From positions 1,421-8,307 of the forward strand of contig MGVN01000099.1 of the NCBI GenBank assembly GCA_001800515.1: a stretch of DNA of 6,887 nucleotides, given 5' to 3'. Positions 1 to 5,535 of the stretch are shown here, piece by piece (position 1 is the stretch's first letter; each line of letters begins with the position of its first letter). This DNA is from Elusimicrobia bacterium RIFOXYB2_FULL_49_7 (GTDB lineage: Bacteria > Fibrobacterota > OXYB2-FULL-49-7). The notes below the pieces were generated by a model. The model did not search any database. It had not been told where the DNA came from and saw only the letters and a program-made list of their open reading frames with translations. A program made the translations under genes and the position numbers.

Positions 1-826
1 GTATAACCAGGTCATGCTTTACTTCGTAAATTCTTCTTAACCCGTCGTTGCCGTCATAAGCTGAAAAGCACTCATATTCCTCTTCAAAAATACCGCTTAT
101 CAGTTCCTGGGCGTTCATATCGTCGTCAACAACAAGAACCCTTTTCCTGTTTTTTGCCGGCACACATTTGCCGGGATTAAAAACCATGCTTATATATCCG
201 TCATTATCCTTTAATTGCGCCAGATTGCCGAGTTTTACACGGATAGACTCAATTTTTTTCGCGATTTCGTCCCTGCCGGCGTTGCTGCCGTCATAAGCTA
301 TGTCACGCAATTGTTCCCACTTTATCCCGTTTCCACCTCTGGAGTTGAGGACCTTAACGATAAGGCACTCATCTTTATCCAGGACAATCTTGTTGCCGTC
401 AATGTATACAACGGATGATTTGTCGTCGAAACGAATGTGTTCGGACGCTTCAGGAAGGGCGATATTGCGCCGCAACGCCACGCGCTTTATCCTGCTCAAC
501 AACTCATCGTCGTAAAACGGCTTTGAGATATAATCGTCGGCGCCAACGTTCAACGCCCTCACCTTCAAATCGCTTTCCTTCTTTCCGGAAACAATAATTA
601 TGGCCGTTGAAGGATAATTCGTCCTTATGTCGCCGCAAATTTTAACGCCGTCATCCTCATTATCGCCAAGCACGATATCCAGAAGCGCCATATCGTATCC
701 GTCAGCAATCATTGCCCTGTACTCTTCAATAGTTGCCGCGCATTCATAATCGTAACCGGCATTGCGCAGTATCTGGCCTACGTACAACCTTAGTTCCGGA
801 TCGTCTTCAACGATTAGTATCTTCAC
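1..826 (-). CDS. Response regulator, REC - winged helix - REC, C-terminus cut by window edge
   Basis: Likely cytoplasmic transcription regulator controlled by phosphorylation; 275 residues are visible and the frame is open at base 1. Residues 1-120 form a receiver domain: acidic triad E7, D8, D9, phosphoacceptor D50 in the LLDIVLG strand, switch serine S80 and conserved K102-P103. Residues about 129-217 resemble an OmpR/PhoB winged helix: a short beta region (IRFDD, VVYIDG), the LDKDECLIVKVL helix, the WEQLRDIAYDG helix, a recognition-type helix ending SIRVKLG, and a wing around DNDGYISMVF. From 228 a second receiver begins (KRVLVVDDDMNAQ, acidic D234-D236) and is cut within the strand just before its phosphoacceptor. 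The loop after D50 is acidic and about two residues longer than usual. The start is GTG at 826, chosen for its strong ribosome binding site and because it places the first receiver strand at residues 2-6. The preceding gene stops 18 bases upstream, indicating one operon. The receiver calls are firm; the winged helix is diverged but recognisable. Its target genes are unknown. Confidence 0.9.
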   Translation of the reverse strand, partial: MKILIVEDDPELRLYVGQILRNAGYDYECAATIEEYRAMIADGYDMALLDIVLGDNEDDGVKICGDIRTNYPSTAIIIVSGKKESDLKVRALNVGADDYISKPFYDDELLSRIKRVALRRNIALPEASEHIRFDDKSSVVYIDGNKIVLDKDECLIVKVLNSRGGNGIKWEQLRDIAYDGSNAGRDEIAKKIESIRVKLGNLAQLKDNDGYISMVFNPGKCVPAKNRKRVLVVDDDMNAQELISGIFEEEYECFSAYDGNDGLRRIYEVKHDLVI

Positions 827-831
827 AAACG

Positions 832-837
832 CCCTCC
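832..837 (-). promoter_or_regulatory. Ribosome binding site deciding the GTG start of the response regulator
   Basis: Read on the minus strand, GGAGGG lies 5 bases before GTG at 826. No in-frame ATG or other start gives a complete receiver domain, so this site supports the GTG start. It sits in the 18-base gap after the TAG stop of the PorV-like gene. Confidence 0.8.
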
Positions 838-844
838 GGTATCG

Positions 845-2413
845 CTATTGTTTAATTTTTTGTAAAATTTCCCTTATCTGAGGGATGTCCGCATCTTCGG
901 GAGCAAGCTCAATAGCCTTCAGCCAGTTTTTCTTTGCTTTTTCCATATCCTTCAACAAATAGAAAACCGATCCCAGCCGCTTGTATGCGATTACGTTATC
1001 CGGCTCAAGCGACAACGCTTCCTCGCACAGGCGGACAGCGTCGTAGTATTTCTTTTCCTTGATTCTTTCCAGCGCCTGGTACACCTTTTGCTCGGCAAGA
1101 TTCCAGTTTGTCGCCGCATCTTCGATAACGACGTTATTTTCTTTTGCTATGGCTTTAACCATCTGATTGAGTTTTTCATTATTGGCATTTAAACTGTAGG
1201 CGTACCTCAACAATTTAACGCATTCCTTTGCATCATCGGACAGGATATATTTATTTACGCCGCTTCTGATTGCCGCAGCTTCCTTTTCTTCGCCCGTGGA
1301 ATCGGGAATATATACAACCACAAGCGATAATTTCACCTGTGTAGCCTCGTATGCCGGATCGTCCGGAGACAACTGCCTTACCTTTTCCAAACCGGACAAT
1401 GCCCTGGAATAGAGGCCATTCTCAATATCCGATACAACTGCGTCATACAACCGGGCGGCAACCTTTTTATTGGTAAACAATGAAGAACCGAAACGGTAAC
1501 CCATCGTAAGTTCATGCGAGCCGTACATCTCGTTTAAGCCGGACAAAGGATAATAAAAGGCGTATGAAAGCACGGCATTTTCACCTTCATACCCCAACCC
1601 CGTAGTAAAGCGTGAGTATTTCCTGCTGCCGATGCCTACGCCCAGGCGAACCGCAAGCGTGTCTGACATAAACCATTTTTCGGCGCCGGTAACGAATTTC
1701 ATGTTATTATTGCTATCCATGGCAAGGTCGCCAACTATGTTCCAGCCGGGCTGGTGATACGCTGCGCCAAGAATTATATTACGCGGTATGCGGTCTTCAT
1801 ATTTAATGCCCAGGCTGGGGGATGCAATGTCTCGGATTGAAAGCCCCAGGGAGAGGCTCTCGGCTGGTTTTACCATTACGCCGGCATCAAAACTGATTTC
1901 ACTTTTCGATGTGCCCAACGCAAATACCGGGTTTAAAGGCGTATACTCATCACTGCCGTAACTTACAGTAAGATATTTTATACCCACGCCCGCAAGCGTT
2001 TTACGGTTAAGATTTTTGCTGTAATAAATACCGGCGCTGCTTTCCGTATAATAATTCGATAATCCGAAAACATCCAGGCCGAAACCCAGCACACCGTTGT
2101 TATCAACATTATCGCCGCTTCCCTTAATTATGGCTGAGACCGGCAGTACGAATAACAAATTACTGTCGGAGATGTTACTGTTGTCGTCGAGGCCGGTGTA
2201 CAAACGCGAATAACCACCCTGCACTTCCATCCGTTTTAACTGCCCGATGCCGGCGGGATTGAAATACATGGCGTCCGGGCTGTCGGCAAGGCCGGCAAAC
2301 GCTCCGCCGAGGCTCTGCGGCCTGGCACCGCCGGGTTGACGGTCAAAAGCGGCGTACGCGTTCATGGCAATGCCGCAGGCAGCGATTATAAGAGCGGTTC
2401 TGCATTTGCCCAT
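845..2413 (-). CDS. PorV/PorQ-like outer-membrane barrel with C-terminal TPR region
   Basis: Exported protein of 522 residues. An N-terminal signal peptide (about 1-22) ends in NAYA-A. Residues 28-59 carry the signature of the FadL-fold PorV/PorQ (UPF0164) family: GGARPQSLGGAFAGLADS, then FNPAGIGQL. Residues about 60-310 show alternating amphipathic strands typical of a barrel, such as GVGIKYLTVSYG, SLGLSIRDIASPSLGIKY and LTMGYRFGSSLF. From about 315 the protein becomes helical. Residues 440-507 hold two clear TPR units, with YDAVRLCEEALSLEPDN and MEKAKKNWLKAIELAPED as their second helices; an earlier degenerate unit near 320-352 includes YSRALSGLEKVRQLSPDD. By family knowledge the barrel sits in the outer membrane, and the TPR tail would lie in the periplasm as a protein-binding platform (inference). 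AGAGGG lies 5 bases before the ATG. The gene follows the small Ig-domain gene by 11 bases and precedes the regulator by 18. In Bacteroidota PorV is a type 9 secretion component; whether this one serves secretion or another envelope role cannot be seen here. Confidence 0.85.
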   Translation of the reverse strand: MGKCRTALIIAACGIAMNAYAAFDRQPGGARPQSLGGAFAGLADSPDAMYFNPAGIGQLKRMEVQGGYSRLYTGLDDNSNISDSNLLFVLPVSAIIKGSGDNVDNNGVLGFGLDVFGLSNYYTESSAGIYYSKNLNRKTLAGVGIKYLTVSYGSDEYTPLNPVFALGTSKSEISFDAGVMVKPAESLSLGLSIRDIASPSLGIKYEDRIPRNIILGAAYHQPGWNIVGDLAMDSNNNMKFVTGAEKWFMSDTLAVRLGVGIGSRKYSRFTTGLGYEGENAVLSYAFYYPLSGLNEMYGSHELTMGYRFGSSLFTNKKVAARLYDAVVSDIENGLYSRALSGLEKVRQLSPDDPAYEATQVKLSLVVVYIPDSTGEEKEAAAIRSGVNKYILSDDAKECVKLLRYAYSLNANNEKLNQMVKAIAKENNVVIEDAATNWNLAEQKVYQALERIKEKKYYDAVRLCEEALSLEPDNVIAYKRLGSVFYLLKDMEKAKKNWLKAIELAPEDADIPQIREILQKIKQ

Positions 2414-2424
2414 GACTACCCTCT

Positions 2425-2826
2425 TTAGCGAGCGACTACGACAGTTCCGTTGGCAATCTTACCGTCAGCTTCCAGTTGATAGATATACACGCCCGAAGAA
2501 ACCACGTTATTATCCGAGTCCCGCCCGTCCCACGAAAACAACTCAGCATTTTCTTCCGTAAGGCTGACCCTTACTACGTTGCCGTTAATATCATAAATCG
2601 TCGAACTGACTTCCGAGAAGTTGGGATTGGCGATGGCAAAATTTACCTTTGATAAAGACGTATCCGTCTCATCGGGACAAAATATTTTTGGGTTTACGGA
2701 AGTAAGCGAAAACTTTTCAGGGGCATGAGGTGATGCGCTGATTGCGCCGGATACATCGGCAAAAGAATAAGATGAAACAACCAGGCTGAATAAATAAACA
2801 ACAAAATGCACTGTATTTTTATTCAT
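2425..2826 (-). CDS. Small exported protein with a FlgD-like Ig / type 9 sorting-like C-terminal domain
   Basis: A 133-residue protein. Residues 1-23 look like a signal peptide: basic MNKN start, hydrophobic VHFVVYLFSLVVSSYSF, likely cleavage after SFA. Residues about 24-50 form a short spacer. From about 58 to the end is one beta-sandwich domain of FlgD-Ig type: KVNFAIANPNF, IYDINGNVVR, the hallmark SWDGRDSDNNVVSSGVYIY, then QLEADGK and a final basic-ended strand TVVVAR. That WDGRD...SGVYIY pattern is shared by FlgD Ig domains and many C-terminal sorting domains of type 9 secreted proteins. It is normally the tail of a much larger protein; here almost nothing precedes it. No catalytic motif is visible. 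The PorV-like gene starts 11 bases after its stop, implying co-expression and perhaps physical partnership (inference). The ATG has no clear ribosome binding site and lies only a few bases after a strong promoter. The alternative, a decayed remnant of a larger secreted gene, is less likely because signal peptide and domain are both intact. Confidence 0.8.
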   Translation of the reverse strand: MNKNTVHFVVYLFSLVVSSYSFADVSGAISASPHAPEKFSLTSVNPKIFCPDETDTSLSKVNFAIANPNFSEVSSTIYDINGNVVRVSLTEENAELFSWDGRDSDNNVVSSGVYIYQLEADGKIANGTVVVAR

Positions 2827-2837
2827 TTCTACGCCTA

Positions 2838-2866
2838 AGTATAATGAAAAACATCTGGGGTGTCAA
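2838..2866 (-). promoter_or_regulatory. Near-consensus sigma-70 promoter for the Ig-domain / PorV / regulator genes
   Basis: On the minus strand TTGACA (2866-2861) is followed by a 17-base spacer (2860-2844) and TATACT (2843-2838). This is a perfect -35, the ideal spacing and a five-of-six -10. It lies wholly in the 54-base gap between the kinase stop and the Ig-protein ATG at 2826. The expected transcription start, about 7 bases past the -10, is near 2830-2832, leaving a leader of only about 4-6 bases. The call rests on motif and position only. Confidence 0.75.
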
Positions 2867-2880
2867 CAATTATCGGCAAA

Positions 2881-4698
2881 TTACTTAAGTGCGAATTCGG
2901 GTTCTTTGACAGGCAGCAGTATTTTAAACAATGTCCCTTTCCCATGCCCACTTTCAATATCAACAAATCCCTTGTGTTTTTGCACGATTTCAGTAACAAG
3001 CGCAAGGCCGAGGCCTGTTCCATGGCCGTCTTCCTTCGTGGTAAAAAACGGCTCAAATATTTTGGCGCGAATTTCATCGGGAATACCAGTTCCGTTGTCC
3101 TGGACCTGGATTTGAACAAATTCAGCTCCATCCTTTTCAACCGCCGCGCTGCGAACGCACAAAACACCGCCCTTGGGCATGGCGTCTATTGCATTATTGC
3201 AAAGATTAATAATTATCTGCTGGATCTGCGTGGCATTTGCCGGCACAATCGGCAACCCTGCGGACAGCTCGGTCATGAGCGTTACAAAAGATACTTTTGT
3301 CTTGGCTTTTATAAGCGTCAGGGTGTTGCTGATAACGTCGTTGATGTTAACCATCTCCCTGCCGCTGTTTCCCTTGCGCGAAAATGAAAGTATCTGGCGA
3401 AGGAAAATGATGCTGCGGTTGGATTCCTCGACGATGGATCTTACGGCTTCATACTTGGGATTGTCTTTATCAATCTCCTGGAGCAAACACTGGGCAAAAC
3501 CGTAAATTACGGTCAACGGGTTTCTTATCTCGTGGGCTATAATGCTGCCCATCTGGCCGAGAGCCGCAAGTTTTTCGGACTGCATCAGCCTTGACCAGAG
3601 CTGTTCCTTTTCAGACTCGGCTTTCTTATGCTCGATAATCTCATGTTCCAGCATTTTGTTCGTTTCGCTCAGTTCCGCGGTGCGTTCACGCACCTTCAAT
3701 TCAAGCCTGTCGTGGGCTTCGGCCAGTTCGGCGTTCTGTTTATAAAATTTTATTATCAACTGCGCAATCGTGCCGAACTCGGTGTTGTTTTTCTGCAAAT
3801 TATCTATAAATGAAACATCGCCCGATTTTAAACTCTTCGATATATGGCTGAGCGGCCGGCTTACAACTGCAAGCAGGTATGGCGTAAGGATAAAGAAAAT
3901 TAAAAGCTCAAGAACAATCGCGGATAGAAGCTGCCTGCTTGAAGCGCCGTTTATTTCTTTAATTATGGCGGACTCAATACTGATATTAAGATATTTTTCC
4001 GGTTTTCCTTCCAGCCCGTCAAGCGGCCTTGAAAAATGTATCAGCCCGTTTGCGATATCGCGATTTTCAGGAACGTTACCTTCCTGCGTATCGGACAGTA
4101 CAACATTGCTGTTGGTCAACTTGGAAATACCGGACAGGTATTCATCCGTCCACAGCCTGCCGACAAAGAAATATCCACGGGGATCAGTTTTACGCTCGAC
4201 GTCGGACGTGGGATGTATCGTTGCTCCGCGTATTTCCATCAACCCCTGAGGGACATTGCAATAGAAATGTATGAATCGTTTCTCCCGGAACAAATTCTCA
4301 AACGAAGCGGTTTCCGCGGGCAGGCGCCCGAGGTTATCGGCTTCGATGTTGTTGACCGAATATACCAGCGAATTCCCGCTGGTATACACCCACGCCGCAT
4401 TCGCATTAAACGTTGACAGCCCCGTGTCAATATTTTCTTCGGCCCATTTTTTATCGCCTGTTTTAAGAAAAAACACCATGTCGTCCCAAAACGTATAATC
4501 CATGGAAAAATTTTCAAGCGATGACCCTTTTAAAACCATTATCTTGTCGAAGAAAACAATTTTTTCCTTTTTAATCTCTTCGTAAAGATTCGCCGCCTTC
4601 CGCTGTTGGGCGTGCCTTAAATACAAAAAACCCCCCAGGGAAATAAGCATAAGAATAATGAGGAGTAACGAAAGTTTAGCCTGTACCTTCAGTTTCAT
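2881..4698 (-). CDS. Membrane sensor histidine kinase with periplasmic CHASE4 domain
   Basis: Inner-membrane sensor kinase of 605 residues. A first membrane segment (about 8-27) and a second (about 257-279) flank a periplasmic region of about 230 residues. That region has CHASE4 features: DYTFWDDM (67-74) and NAAWVYTSGNSLVYSVNN (100-117). CHASE4 ligands are generally unknown. A short HAMP-like linker (SRPLSHISKSL, 280-290) leads to a coiled coil (about 320-370). The dimerisation and phosphotransfer helix holds the phosphorylated H389 in AHEIRNP. The ATPase domain shows the N box (N498, N501, N502, D505), the G1 box DNGTGIP (534-540), the F box FEPFF (548-552) and the G2 box GHGTGLGLAL (558-567), so all boxes expected of an active kinase are present. 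There is no PAS domain or fused receiver, so phosphate must go to a separate regulator, plausibly the one at 826-1. The ATG at 4698 is 2 bases after the stop of the barrel gene and has only a weak GAG ribosome binding site, which suggests translational coupling. Confidence 0.95.
   Translation of the reverse strand: MKLKVQAKLSLLLIILMLISLGGFLYLRHAQQRKAANLYEEIKKEKIVFFDKIMVLKGSSLENFSMDYTFWDDMVFFLKTGDKKWAEENIDTGLSTFNANAAWVYTSGNSLVYSVNNIEADNLGRLPAETASFENLFREKRFIHFYCNVPQGLMEIRGATIHPTSDVERKTDPRGYFFVGRLWTDEYLSGISKLTNSNVVLSDTQEGNVPENRDIANGLIHFSRPLDGLEGKPEKYLNISIESAIIKEINGASSRQLLSAIVLELLIFFILTPYLLAVVSRPLSHISKSLKSGDVSFIDNLQKNNTEFGTIAQLIIKFYKQNAELAEAHDRLELKVRERTAELSETNKMLEHEIIEHKKAESEKEQLWSRLMQSEKLAALGQMGSIIAHEIRNPLTVIYGFAQCLLQEIDKDNPKYEAVRSIVEESNRSIIFLRQILSFSRKGNSGREMVNINDVISNTLTLIKAKTKVSFVTLMTELSAGLPIVPANATQIQQIIINLCNNAIDAMPKGGVLCVRSAAVEKDGAEFVQIQVQDNGTGIPDEIRAKIFEPFFTTKEDGHGTGLGLALVTEIVQKHKGFVDIESGHGKGTLFKILLPVKEPEFALK
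4361..4386. repeat. Perfect inverted repeat inside the kinase sensor-domain coding region
   Basis: The arms TATACCAGCG (4361-4370) and CGCTGGTATA (4377-4386) are perfectly complementary around a 6-base loop. They fall in codons for the VYTSGNSLVYS stretch of the CHASE4 domain. No T tract follows on either strand, so it is not an intrinsic terminator. It may be a chance feature of the coding sequence. Confidence 0.5.
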
Positions 4699-4700
4699 AA

Positions 4701-5480
4701 TTAAAACTCAAATGACACGTTAATTCCGATATTGCTTACGTCCGCCGAACTGTCGTTAAGCTCCGGATCGCTTATCTGGTTACGTAAATCGCCGTCCATA
4801 ACTGATATAATCTCAACATGCGGCTGTATGGAAAAATACTTTGCGGCATTATACGTTACGGAAAAATTTATGCCCGCAAGGTTTACGGCATCTTTAGCCA
4901 GTCCTATATATGTTTCGTTGAATTTTGATGACCCTGCGCCGAGATATACCATGGCGGAAGCTGAAACCGCGTCATTTATGGCGTAATCTGCGCAGCAGCC
5001 CGCTTCGCTGAAACCAGCCGGCGCATAATTTACAAGGTCGGCGGCATGGCTGATGAATATATTTACAGGACCCGCGGGATAAGATACCCTCAATATACCC
5101 ATGCCCGTATCGGGCGATTCATCCTGGTTGGGAAAGGTATAGAATTCGAACGAGGGTTCTACGGTGAAATTCATAAATTGGCGCGAATAACCCAGTATGA
5201 AATCAAATTCATTAAACTTTCCCCTGCTCGCCTCATTCTCCTGTATAAAATTACCGAAAACGGATAACGTTAAGTCCAGGGCGGAGACCCAGAGTGTCGG
5301 CTGTATTACGGGCTTGTCATTTATCACAATGCCTTTCCATAAATACTTCGAGTTGAAATCGGCATCGCATCCGAATGTAACGGTTTTTTCCGCGCACGAT
5401 ACGCTTTCCCCTGCATAAGCGCGACCCGTCAAGATCAGGACGGTTACAAGGATTGCAACAATTCTTATTACGCCAAACAT
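4701..5480 (-). CDS. Exported outer-membrane beta-barrel protein, TorF/Gcw_chp-like
   Basis: A 259-residue protein. The signal peptide covers residues 1-23 (basic R6, hydrophobic VAILVTVLILTG, cleavage after AYA). The mature part is built of alternating polar and hydrophobic strands with turns and ends in SFEF. A terminal phenylalanine is the usual recognition signal for the outer-membrane barrel assembly machinery. An N-terminal block, FNSKYLWKGIVINDKPVIQP (42-61) followed by an FGNF strand and EFDFILGY (91-98), resembles the start of the TorF-like putative porins (formerly CHP02001), though I cannot confirm membership without a profile search. The mature chain has four cysteines (C29, C38, and the adjacent pair C162-C163), which could form periplasmic or surface disulfides. 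GGGAGG lies 5 bases before the ATG. The kinase gene begins 2 bases after its stop, so the two are co-expressed. The transported substrate, if any, is unknown. Confidence 0.8.
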   Translation of the reverse strand: MFGVIRIVAILVTVLILTGRAYAGESVSCAEKTVTFGCDADFNSKYLWKGIVINDKPVIQPTLWVSALDLTLSVFGNFIQENEASRGKFNEFDFILGYSRQFMNFTVEPSFEFYTFPNQDESPDTGMGILRVSYPAGPVNIFISHAADLVNYAPAGFSEAGCCADYAINDAVSASAMVYLGAGSSKFNETYIGLAKDAVNLAGINFSVTYNAAKYFSIQPHVEIISVMDGDLRNQISDPELNDSSADVSNIGINVSFEF

Positions 5481-5506
5481 TCATGCCTCCCTGATGCCAA
5501 TATTTG

Positions 5507-5535
5507 AGTATAACACAGTAGCCTGATTAAAACAA
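5507..5535 (-). promoter_or_regulatory. Probable extended -10 promoter for the barrel protein and kinase genes
   Basis: On the minus strand the -10 is TATACT (5512-5507), directly preceded by TGT, giving the extended TGn motif. A weak -35, TTGTTT (5535-5530), lies 17 bases upstream. A better TTGACG occurs at 5541-5536 but the spacer would be 23 bases, too long for sigma-70. The predicted start near 5500 gives a leader of about 20 bases containing the GGGAGG ribosome binding site (5491-5486). The -35 region lies in the last codons of the hydrolase gene. Confidence 0.5.

Noticed and set aside
49..299. 14-base direct repeat TGCCGTCATAAGCT at 49-62 and 286-299
   Set aside because: Both copies encode Ala-Tyr-Asp-Gly in separate domains of the response regulator. 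Two isolated copies in coding sequence look like coincidence.
2827..2880. Possible terminator or riboswitch after the kinase gene
   Set aside because: The 54-base gap is too short for a riboswitch, has no stem with a T tract, and is explained by the promoter.
2860..3387. Plus-strand open frame of 175 codons
   Set aside because: It lies antisense across the ATPase and phosphotransfer part of the kinase, has no recognisable domain, and is explained by the codon pattern of the real gene.
3770..4249. Plus-strand open frame of 159 codons
   Set aside because: It is antisense to the kinase sensor and linker region, with low-complexity serine-rich translation and no ribosome binding site or promoter.
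5481..5526. Possible terminator between the hydrolase and the barrel gene
   Set aside because: No stable stem followed by a T tract could be found; the gap is filled by the promoter and ribosome binding site.
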